This document shows positions 1-5,137 of a stretch of DNA of 7,007 nucleotides, one piece after another. Each line of letters begins with the position of its first letter. Within the stretch, counting starts at the first letter, position 1. A program made the translations under genes and the position numbers. The stretch lies in contig QHZK01000036.1 in NCBI GenBank assembly GCA_003224635.1, positions 1-7,007 on the forward strand, read 5' to 3'. This DNA comes from Acidobacteriota bacterium. Its GTDB lineage: Bacteria; Acidobacteriota; Terriglobia; UBA7540. Below the pieces are notes generated by a model. The model searched no databases. It had not been told where the DNA came from and saw only the letters and a program-made list of their open reading frames with translations.

Positions 1-92
1 AAGGGGAACGCCTGGGCATCCGACACGTTGAGTCCGGGCCGCTGGTCCGCAGCTCCTACCACGCCCACGAGCAAAGCCGGGATATTGTGTGA
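1..92 (+). CDS. lipA: Lipoyl synthase, C-terminal fragment (5' end outside window)
   Basis: This is the last 29 codons of a gene entering from the left; the reading phase starts at base 3 and the stop is TGA at 90-92. The translation contains HVESGPLVRSSYHAHEQ, which matches the conserved tail of lipoyl synthase (R-h-x-x-x-G-P-x-V-R-S-S-Y-H-A). The arginine-serine pair in the RSSYHA tail is a family hallmark, the serine being a ligand of the auxiliary iron-sulfur cluster. LipA is a cytoplasmic radical-SAM enzyme that inserts two sulfur atoms into octanoyl groups on the E2 subunits of 2-oxoacid dehydrogenases and on GcvH. The catalytic radical-SAM core lies upstream and cannot be seen. The gene ends a few residues after the conserved tail, as is usual. 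No convincing intrinsic terminator follows. The fragment is short, but the motif is specific. Confidence 0.85.
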   Translation, partial: GERLGIRHVESGPLVRSSYHAHEQSRDIV

Positions 93-320
93 TCAAGTCG
101 CCGGCCTGCCTAAAGAGATCGAGTATGGCGAGCTCGAGTGAGGCCGACCCGGACAATCGACCTGCATGCTCTCGCCAAAACGTGAAAGGCTTTGTCGGTG
201 CACCGACTGTGGTCTCTTGATCAATGCTGTACAAAGCCAAAAGTGGGCCGCTGAGCGCAGTCCTCAGGTTACCATTTTCCTTGCACTCAGCGGGGCTCGA
301 ATGGGGGCTAAAATCAACAG
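93..320. other. Intergenic region without a convincing gene
   Basis: These 228 bases separate lipA from the toxin gene. I see no conserved protein, tRNA or rRNA. A 65-codon open frame starting at 166 encodes an Arg/Cys-rich sequence with no recognisable family and runs into the toxin gene in another frame, so I did not call it. The region holds a perfect 14-base palindrome at 194-207 (GTCGGTGCACCGAC) and a possible -10 box TAAAAT at 309-314 close to the toxin start. Confidence 0.6.
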
Positions 321-602
321 GTGCAGCTTGCATGGGATCCAAAGAAGGCGGCCTACAACCTAAGGAAGCATGGCGTCTCATTTAAGGAGGCCGCGACCGT
401 ATTTGGAGACCCGTTCACCGTCACCTTTGGCGATCCGGATCATTCGACTGAGGAGAACCGTTACCTTACGATTGGTCGATCCGAAAATCAGAGCATGTTA
501 ATTGTCGTGCACGCTGATCGAGGGGAAGAAGTACGAATCATCAGCGCGCGGCGTGCGACACCGAGAGAGCGACGTTTTTATGAAGAGAAAGAACAGACCT
601 GA
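321..602 (+). CDS. brnT: BrnT-family toxin (type II toxin-antitoxin, DUF497)
   Basis: A 93-residue protein with the BrnT/DUF497 layout. The N-terminal WDPKKAAYNLRKHGVSFKEA (residues 5-24) is followed by VFGDP, then a D-H-S-x-E-x-R segment (40-47), an IG-R strand, and the C-terminal RIISARRATPRERRFYEE (72-89). Known BrnT proteins are RelE-fold ribonucleases that stop growth by cutting RNA and are neutralised by a DNA-binding antitoxin encoded directly downstream. The start is GTG at 321. An in-frame TAA at 309-311 rules out any longer form, and four residues before WDP is normal for the family. No Shine-Dalgarno sequence precedes the GTG, but TAAAAT at 309-314 could be a -10 box, which would give a leaderless or nearly leaderless mRNA. 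The last 23 bases overlap the next gene. Base composition is lower in G+C than the housekeeping genes, consistent with acquisition by transfer. Confidence 0.9.
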   Translation: MQLAWDPKKAAYNLRKHGVSFKEAATVFGDPFTVTFGDPDHSTEENRYLTIGRSENQSMLIVVHADRGEEVRIISARRATPRERRFYEEKEQT

Positions 603-810
603 GCTCGACGATGACCTCAGAGCCGAGTATGACTTTTCGACGCTGGGGCCGGGTGTTCGGGGCAAATATTATAAGCGTTACCGCGCGGGCAAAAATTTGG
701 TTCTGCTTGATCCGGACGTTGCACGAGCCTTTCCAACGGATGAAGCCGTGAATGAAGCCCTCCGTCTTCTGGTCAGAATCAGCAAAACGAAAACGGCGCG
801 TTCTCGGTAA
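580..810 (+). CDS. Putative antitoxin partner of BrnT (RHH-like, not classical BrnA)
   Basis: A 76-residue protein starting at ATG 580 inside the end of the toxin gene (23-base overlap in another frame), which implies translational coupling. The frame is open back to 502, but the conserved part begins right after ATG 580, and an upstream start would double-read the toxin gene. The N-terminal half has E-Y-D-F-S (residues 14-18) then G-V-R-G-K-Y-Y-x-R-Y-R-x-G. The C-terminal half, NLVLLDPDVARAFPTDEAVN then EALRLL, looks like a beta strand followed by two helices of a ribbon-helix-helix DNA-binding fold. I recall this layout in small proteins beside BrnT-like or RelE-like toxins. It lacks the BrnA signatures I know. 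By position and fold it should bind the toxin and repress the pair's promoter; this is inferred. Its stop is only 16 bases from the end of the converging TPR gene. Confidence 0.75.
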   Translation: MKRKNRPELDDDLRAEYDFSTLGPGVRGKYYKRYRAGKNLVLLDPDVARAFPTDEAVNEALRLLVRISKTKTARSR

Positions 811-826
811 GCGCAACGAAGTTGAG

Positions 827-1936
827 CTAATCACCGAATCGGTCGTTGGGATGGCGGCGCAGGAGGGCCTTCCTGGCCTCCCGGTGCAGCGCCTGCCCGA
901 CTTCCGATTTCGTCCTCGCCGTCTTGGCCAAAGCCTCGCGATACAAATCTTCGCCCTGCTCGGCGCGACCGAGGCGGATTTCCAGGCTCCCCGAGAGCAA
1001 GGTCCAGAGCATGTTGTCTGGATACGCGTGGGCAAGTTGCTGAAACAGCTCGAGCGACTCGTCAAACTCTGCTTCGCTCCGGCGTGAGAAATCCTTCGCC
1101 AGGTAGAACTTCGCTTCGTCACGGACCAGATCGCCCTTGTCGGTGGCCCGCCGGAGCTGCTCGAGGCCAAGTTCCCGACCGCCGGCGGGAAGGCCTATAA
1201 GAAACTTCAGCATCTTGACGATGGTGGGCAGCGTATCCACGAAGTAGTTGTAGATTCCTAGGCCCAGGTAAGCGTCTTCCAGGCTCGGGTCCATCTTGAG
1301 GGCGGTGAGGAGCAGCGCCCGCATTTTTTTCCCGGCGCGCGCCGTGGGTAGGTCATTGTCCCTCAAGCCGTAGAAGCGACCTTTGAGGCCGTAGGCCATA
1401 CCCTCGTAGAGGTAATTGCGCGCCTCGTCCTGGTGGGCGTGAACGCGCGCATTAGCCTTGCGGATGGCCGCGTTGACCATGTCTTCGAAGTGAGAGTCGT
1501 AGGGCGAGGTGCTCGAGCGGGCAACGTCAAACACGTCGGGGTCGACCAGGTTCCCTGTGGTCAGGTAGATTGTCCACCACGTAGCGTCGGCCTCGAACAG
1601 GTAACCGAGGGGCGATTGCGGGTCGGCCTTCTGAATCTGCTGGAAAATCTCGATCGCTCCGTCCGGGTCTCCATACATGAGCGCGGCGATTCCCCGGCGA
1701 GCGGTCTCGCGCAGCTCAGCATCCCTGGGCGCGGCCTCGGATCCTTGGGTCTGGGCGACAGCCAACGGAACGCGCCCGGCCAACCGTGACGGTCTCGCGC
1801 GAGGGCTTTCCGCGGCCGGCGCCGCCGCTGATGAGGCCACTATCAGCAGCACGATGCCGAGCCAGCGCCGATTGTCCCTCATAGACTCCATGCTAATCGG
1901 AACCCTAAAGGACGACGCGGGGTAAGAGCGCCCCAT
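827..1936 (-). CDS. Exported TPR-type repeat protein
   Basis: A 369-residue protein (stop TAG at 827-829) with an N-terminal export signal: Arg-rich stretch, hydrophobic LGIVLLIVASSAAA (about residues 26-39), then an APAAES-like cleavage region, followed by a low-complexity linker. The mature part is helical with TPR-like pairs: ALMYGDPDGAIEIFQQIQKA (about 85-104), MDPSLEDAYLGLGIYNY (215-231), EAKFYLA (274-280), and a last pair near 290-340 with YPDN. The stretch D-T-L-P-T-I-V-K-M-L-K-F-L-I-G-L-P (234-250) with G-L-E-Q-L-R-R-A resembles a conserved block in acidobacterial and deltaproteobacterial TPR proteins; a link to the Iml2/DUF3808 group is possible but unproven. The start is uncertain. 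ATG 1936 has GAGG seven bases upstream and lies 16 bases after the preceding gene's stop; ATG 1891 gives a more typical signal peptide with AGGG 11 bases away. It is probably cotranscribed with the membrane protein. Role unknown; likely a periplasmic or envelope protein-protein scaffold. Confidence 0.8.
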   Translation of the reverse strand: MGRSYPASSFRVPISMESMRDNRRWLGIVLLIVASSAAAPAAESPRARPSRLAGRVPLAVAQTQGSEAAPRDAELRETARRGIAALMYGDPDGAIEIFQQIQKADPQSPLGYLFEADATWWTIYLTTGNLVDPDVFDVARSSTSPYDSHFEDMVNAAIRKANARVHAHQDEARNYLYEGMAYGLKGRFYGLRDNDLPTARAGKKMRALLLTALKMDPSLEDAYLGLGIYNYFVDTLPTIVKMLKFLIGLPAGGRELGLEQLRRATDKGDLVRDEAKFYLAKDFSRRSEAEFDESLELFQQLAHAYPDNMLWTLLSGSLEIRLGRAEQGEDLYREALAKTARTKSEVGQALHREARKALLRRHPNDRFGD

Positions 1937-1952
1937 CCGCGGACCTCAGGCT

Positions 1953-2939
1953 TCACACCCCAAGTTTCACGCTCTCGCGATGCGCATGCCGCAGCTTCAG
2001 CAGTTGGTTCTTGACGGTCCGCAAAAACTGGTACATCGCGAAGCACTCGACCGCAAACGGGAGGAAGCCCAGATAGCCCGGCAACGGCATCTCAAAGATT
2101 TTCGAGCCTTGCCCGATCGGAAAAACGTAGAGCCACTTGGCGCTGGCCCAGTAGTTCCAGAACTCCCAGAGAATTCCGCAAATCCACCCCGAAAGCAGGA
2201 AGCTCGCGAGGGTTGAAGTCTCGCCCTCTTCCAAGTCTCGCAGCAGCGACCGTCCTTTCCACCGGTAATTCAGCGGGTCAACCAGCAGGGCGAACCCGAT
2301 CCAAACCGCCCCGAAAAAGTATGAACCAACGCGCGCGGGAAACAAGGCTGGGGCAGCCACAAACACAAGGCCCAAAACCAGTATCGTCAGGCGCGTGGGG
2401 CTCTTGAAAACGATCCGATGCCTCCGCTCGCGCCGGAAGATACCGAGGGATTGGACGAAGTCCGAGGTTTCGAAAATCGCCGGCCAGATCGTGGCAAAGG
2501 ACCAGACGTAGCCCAGGCCGCAAGCCATCGTGCTGTTCGGCAACCCGACGTAGGTCCAGTTGCGCAGGCGGAGGTTATAAGCTTCGAAAATCAGCCAGAG
2601 AGGGATTGACCAGAAGGCCAAGGCGGCAAAGCGCCCGGGCGCCCGGCCGAGGCGCGAGTCCGCTCGCAAGCTCCAGACCAGACCGTCAATGAACAGCAGG
2701 TATCCCGTCCACGCTAGCGGGGTGAAAAACGTGCTCACCCAGAGCCACCGGAACCTTCCCAGCCAGTCCAGAAGGAGCAACGACTCCGCCCCGAGTATTA
2801 CAGCCAAGCCCGCCCAACTCCAGCCTCTGACCGGGGCTTTCCGCGGAGCGCGGACGTATGCGGCGCCCAGGAACAGCACGGTTAAGAAAAGCAGCGCCAC
2901 ACCTAGAGTCACGTGATGGCCAGGCATTTGATTCCCCAT
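1953..2939 (-). CDS. Polytopic membrane protein with internal duplication, function unknown
   Basis: A 328-residue protein from ATG 2939, with about nine hydrophobic spans (roughly residues 10-29, 42-61, 65-89, 104-123, 138-156, 184-200, 207-223, 244-264, 288-306). Spans 3-5 and 7-9 look like copies of one three-helix unit. Each has W-x-G-[YF]-x-L-x-[IV]-D, then a span ending [FW]-E-x-x-N (residues 118-122 and 258-262), then a [NK]-W-x-Y-V loop (about 127-131 and 268-272). The Trp/Tyr-rich loop pattern distantly recalls lycopene-cyclase-domain proteins, but the P-x-E-E signature of those enzymes is absent, so I assign no reaction. The frame is open to a TTG at 3002, but a candidate promoter lies in that stretch. 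ATG 2939 or ATG 2927 (GGGG six bases upstream) are the plausible starts. It is the first gene of a two-gene minus-strand unit with the TPR protein 16 bases downstream. Confidence 0.8.
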   Translation of the reverse strand: MGNQMPGHHVTLGVALLFLTVLFLGAAYVRAPRKAPVRGWSWAGLAVILGAESLLLLDWLGRFRWLWVSTFFTPLAWTGYLLFIDGLVWSLRADSRLGRAPGRFAALAFWSIPLWLIFEAYNLRLRNWTYVGLPNSTMACGLGYVWSFATIWPAIFETSDFVQSLGIFRRERRHRIVFKSPTRLTILVLGLVFVAAPALFPARVGSYFFGAVWIGFALLVDPLNYRWKGRSLLRDLEEGETSTLASFLLSGWICGILWEFWNYWASAKWLYVFPIGQGSKIFEMPLPGYLGFLPFAVECFAMYQFLRTVKNQLLKLRHAHRESVKLGV

Positions 2940-2972
2940 CTCGGTCCCGACGATTGCAGGTGACAAAAATTC

Positions 2973-3002
2973 AGGATATCCGGGGTGTTCACTAAAAAGC
3001 AA
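2973..3002 (-). promoter_or_regulatory. Candidate promoter for the membrane protein/TPR operon
   Basis: Read on the minus strand, TTGCTT (3002-2997) and TATCCT (2978-2973) are separated by 18 bases. Transcription would start near 2966, leaving a leader of about 27 bases before ATG 2939. The match to sigma-70 consensus is moderate (3/6 and 4/6). It argues against the upstream TTG as translation start, because that codon would overlap the -35 box. Confidence 0.3.
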
Positions 3003-3055
3003 ATTCCGTGCTGCGGGCGAGATGCTACGGTGCGGCGCTGGACCGAGTCGGAGGG

Positions 3056-3083
3056 TTGACAGTCCGGCGAGTCTATTTATTCG
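3056..3083 (+). promoter_or_regulatory. Candidate distal promoter (P1) of the citrate synthase gene
   Basis: A perfect -35 box TTGACA (3056-3061) is followed after 16 bases by TATTCG (3078-3083), a poor -10 box. The local sequence is AT-rich just there (TCTATTTATTCG). Transcription would begin near 3090, giving a leader of roughly 120 bases to ATG 3209. Confidence 0.35.
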
Positions 3084-3099
3084 CCCCGTGCCGGATTCA

Positions 3100-3132
3100 C
3101 TTCCCGCTCAGGGTCGGGAGGTTTTCTTGTTT
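3100..3132 (+). terminator. Terminator-like hairpin in the citrate synthase leader
   Basis: Bases 3100-3106 (CTTCCCG) pair with 3115-3121 (CGGGAGG), a seven-pair stem with one G-U and an eight-base loop. A T-rich run TTTTCTTGTTT (3122-3132) follows. This has the form of an intrinsic terminator, yet no plus-strand gene lies within 2 kb upstream, so it could only act on transcripts from P1. It may be an attenuator or the 3' end of a very short RNA. Confidence 0.4.
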
Positions 3133-3155
3133 GCTTCATTTACATCATGTATGAT
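3127..3155 (+). promoter_or_regulatory. Candidate proximal promoter (P2) with overlapping palindrome
   Basis: TTGTTT (3127-3132) and TATGAT (3150-3155) are separated by 17 bases; the -10 box matches consensus at 5/6. It would give a leader of about 45 bases before the citrate synthase ATG. An inverted repeat CATCAT-GT-ATGATG (3143-3156) covers the -10 box, a position where a repressor would block RNA polymerase. A second, overlapping inverted repeat TACAT-C-ATGTA spans 3141-3151. Confidence 0.45.
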
Positions 3156-3208
3156 GGGAGTCTCGCGGGTCTGAATAAAGCGGCACTCTGGAAAAGGGGG
3201 CGACAAGA

Positions 3209-4330
3209 ATGGCAGAGGTCCGGGCCGGGCTGCAGGACGTAGTTGTTGCGACCTCTCAGATCTGCTCGATCGACGGGCAGCGCGGAAAACTGTCCTACTG
3301 GGGCTACGACATCCACGACCTGGCGGCGCATTCCACCTTTGAGGAAGTGGTCTACCTGCTCTGGCACGGTCGCCTTCCGAAGCGGGCCGAACTTGACGAA
3401 CTACGGCAGCAATTAACCGAGAACCGCCCCGTCTCGCCCGAAATCGTCGAGTTGCTGAAGCGTTTGCCGCCGCCGCAGCATCCTATGGAGACGCTTCGCA
3501 CGGCGGTTTCCGCGCTTTCGCTATACGATCCGGAAGCCGAAGACATGTCCGAGGAGGCGAACCGGCACAAGGCCCTGCGCCTGACGGGCCAGATGGGCAT
3601 GATTGTTGCCGCCTTTGGCCGCATCCGCGAAGGCAAGGAGGCCGTCGCTCCTGACCCCAAGCTCAATCACGCCGCCAACTTTCTTTACATGCTGCAGGGC
3701 AAAGCGCCGCACGCCGAGGACGCGCGCTGGTTTGACGTGGCTCTGATCCTGCACGCCGACCACAGCTACAACGCCTCGACGTTTGTCGCCCGCGTGACGG
3801 CTTCGACGCTTTCGGACGTACACTCGGCGGTTACGAGCGCCATCGGCGCACTCAAGGGACCGCTGCACGGCGGCGCCAACGAGCAGGTAATGAAGATGCT
3901 GCTCGAAATCCAGACGGTCGACCGGGCGGAGGCGTACCTCCATAACCTGCTGGCTCAGAAAAAGAAGGTGATGGGTTTCGGACACCGCGTCTATCATACG
4001 GAAGACCCGCGGGCCACAGTCCTGCGCAGGATGTCGGAGGAGCTCGGCCGCCGCAACGGAAATCCTAAATGGTTCGAGATATCGAGAAAGATCGAAGACT
4101 TGATGATCCGCGAAAAGAAGATCAACGCCAACGTGGATTTCTATTCCGCTTCCGCTTATTACGTCCTCGGCATTCCCGTCGATCTCTACCCGCTCGTCTT
4201 CGCCGCCAGCCGCATCGCCGGTTGGACGGCGCACGTCCTCGAACAATACGCCAACAACAAGCTGATCCGCCCCCTCGCCGAATACGTGGGTCCCAGCAAC
4301 TTGAAGTATGTCCCCATCGAGCAACGGTAG
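3209..4330 (+). CDS. Citrate synthase (citrate/2-methylcitrate synthase family)
   Basis: A 373-residue cytoplasmic enzyme of the short, dimeric type I family; the length is typical. It condenses acetyl-CoA with oxaloacetate to form citrate at the entry of the TCA cycle. Visible motifs are the N-terminal S-x-I-C-x-I-D-G-x-x-G-x-L-x-Y-x-G-Y-D-I (residues 16-35), LHADHSYNASTF (181-192), the catalytic His220 in GPLHGGAN, His259 in GFGHRVY, the catalytic Asp310 in NVDFYS, and substrate-binding arginines in SRIAGW (Arg335) and LIRP (Arg354). All three catalytic residues are present. The residue after HADH is Ser where the homologues I remember have Glu. Motifs alone cannot exclude 2-methylcitrate synthase; no other methylcitrate-cycle gene is visible, which favours citrate synthase. 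ATG 3209 has a GGGGG ribosome-binding site (3196-3200) about eight bases upstream. It is probably a single-gene unit. Confidence 0.95.
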   Translation: MAEVRAGLQDVVVATSQICSIDGQRGKLSYWGYDIHDLAAHSTFEEVVYLLWHGRLPKRAELDELRQQLTENRPVSPEIVELLKRLPPPQHPMETLRTAVSALSLYDPEAEDMSEEANRHKALRLTGQMGMIVAAFGRIREGKEAVAPDPKLNHAANFLYMLQGKAPHAEDARWFDVALILHADHSYNASTFVARVTASTLSDVHSAVTSAIGALKGPLHGGANEQVMKMLLEIQTVDRAEAYLHNLLAQKKKVMGFGHRVYHTEDPRATVLRRMSEELGRRNGNPKWFEISRKIEDLMIREKKINANVDFYSASAYYVLGIPVDLYPLVFAASRIAGWTAHVLEQYANNKLIRPLAEYVGPSNLKYVPIEQR

Positions 4331-4332
4331 GT

Positions 4333-4351
4333 AGCGACCAACGAAGTCGCT
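4333..4351. terminator. Small hairpin just after the citrate synthase stop
   Basis: AGCGAC (4333-4338) pairs with GTCGCT (4346-4351) across a seven-base loop, three bases after the stop codon. No T-run follows, so it may protect the 3' end or help termination rather than act as a classical intrinsic terminator. Confidence 0.3.
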
Positions 4352-4369
4352 GTGGGTCTGTGCTGGAGC

Positions 4370-4386
4370 GCGGGCGCCCCGCCCGC
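4370..4386. repeat. GC-rich perfect inverted repeat between converging genes
   Basis: GCGGGCG (4370-4376) and CGCCCGC (4380-4386) form a perfect seven-pair GC stem with a CCC loop, between the converging citrate synthase and DUF3592-type genes. TGTGTTTGG lies a few bases downstream on the plus strand, a weak U-tract. It could work as a bidirectional terminator. I have an impression of very similar GCGGGCG-CGCCCGC elements scattered in acidobacterial intergenic DNA, but only one copy is present here. Confidence 0.35.
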
Positions 4387-4432
4387 CACGTGTGTTTGGA
4401 GTTGGCAACCGCGCGGATAACGTGTCGGTGCG

Positions 4433-4993
4433 TCACGAGCCAGCTTTTGTCAACCACGATCTAAGCGCGAGGACGAAGAGGCTGCAAACGATCGCGAGTA
4501 CCGCTCCCATCACGATAGCGAGAGGAGCCGCCAGGGCCTGCTCGGGGTAAACGACCACTGACCGTGGGTCCGAGGGGTCATAGCGCACCATCAGGCGCTC
4601 GCCAGACTGCGCAGATAAAGTGGATTCTCGCGAGGGAGCGTCATTTTGAACCGGGGGCATTGTCACGGGTAAGGCAGCGTCCGAAGTGTAGGTTGTGCCG
4701 CTGACGCTGTAGCGGAACGAAATTTCGCGCACGTAAGTGGCGCCTCCGGATGAGTATCTGCCAGGCGGGACGAACCTCTTTGTAATCCTCGAGGCTATGA
4801 TCTCCGCCTCTGTGGTTGGCCAGTGGGCGCTCTCCAGGTGTGTGCGCCAGTCCCTGAGCCCTATCGCGAATATCAGAGCGCCCGTTGCAGCTAGCAGGGA
4901 GCAGAGCACGACGCCGGCGCGAACCATGGATCGATGCCTGGCGCCCCTACGAGGTAGGCGATAGTCGCTCCCGCGCTCCTGCCGTCGGCTCAT
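4433..4993 (-). CDS. DUF3592-type membrane protein
   Basis: A 186-residue protein from ATG 4993, with a basic N-terminus, a first membrane span (about residues 24-46), an extracytoplasmic domain and a second span (about 155-178) with a short basic tail. The domain begins with the W-P-T-T-E-A-E-I-I-x-S pattern (58-68), has F-R-Y-S-V-S-G-T-T-Y strands, and closes with V-R-Y-D-P-S-D-P-R-S-V-V-V-Y, the typical layout of the DUF3592 family, whose role is not established. The frame is open to a TTG at 5101 with ATGs at 5020, 4993 and 4927. I prefer 4993 because it has a GAGAGAG stretch upstream and a candidate -10 box overlaps ATG 5020. The gene stands alone, converging with citrate synthase and diverging from the yqeY gene. 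Confidence 0.75.
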   Translation of the reverse strand: MSRRQERGSDYRLPRRGARHRSMVRAGVVLCSLLAATGALIFAIGLRDWRTHLESAHWPTTEAEIIASRITKRFVPPGRYSSGGATYVREISFRYSVSGTTYTSDAALPVTMPPVQNDAPSRESTLSAQSGERLMVRYDPSDPRSVVVYPEQALAAPLAIVMGAVLAIVCSLFVLALRSWLTKAGS

Positions 4994-5018
4994 CAGAGTT
5001 GCTCTCTCTGCCACGCTC

Positions 5019-5047
5019 ATTGTATCCGAACCATCGGTATGCCCCAA
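5019..5047 (-). promoter_or_regulatory. Candidate promoter of the DUF3592-type gene
   Basis: On the minus strand TTGGGG (5047-5042) and TACAAT (5024-5019; 5/6 to consensus) are separated by 17 bases. Transcription would start near 5012, about 20 bases before ATG 4993. If real, the ATG at 5020 is not in the mRNA. Confidence 0.35.
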
Positions 5048-5088
5048 ATCCCTGAGCGGCGGCTCGGTCAACGCGGTCAAGTGTCTGC

Positions 5089-5117
5089 TGTTGGCTGTCA
5101 ACCGTTTGTGCTATAGT
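5089..5117 (+). promoter_or_regulatory. Candidate promoter of the yqeY-type gene
   Basis: TATAGT (5112-5117; 5/6 to consensus) is a good -10 box. The -35 is weak: TGTTGG (5089-5094) at 17 bases or TTGGCT (5091-5096) at 15. An interrupted palindrome GTTG-GCTGT-CAAC (5090-5102) overlaps the -35 region. The predicted start lies near 5124, a leader of about 14 bases that just contains the AGGAG ribosome-binding site (5129-5133). Confidence 0.45.
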
Positions 5118-5137
5118 CGCGGACATTCAGGAGACGC

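Noticed and set aside
1..140. Alternative frame open from the left edge to TGA at 138-140
   Set aside because: The frame ending at 92 carries the lipoyl synthase tail motif, so this one is an overlapping shadow.
166..363. Small plus-strand open frame with a C-x-x-C pair
   Set aside because: It runs into the toxin gene in a different frame, has no good ribosome-binding site I can point to, and resembles no known small protein. The CRCTDC stretch alone is not a zinc-ribbon.
502..579. Upstream extension of the antitoxin to position 502
   Set aside because: It would add 26 residues read from inside the conserved toxin gene, and the homology-like part starts after ATG 580.
541..1170. Minus-strand open frame of 209 codons across the antitoxin and the TPR gene end
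   Set aside because: It overlaps two better-supported genes in other frames and gives a low-complexity Ser/Arg-rich translation.
3521..4408. Minus-strand open frame of 295 codons opposite citrate synthase
   Set aside because: It lies antisense to a fully conserved enzyme with all catalytic residues, and its translation has no recognisable domain.
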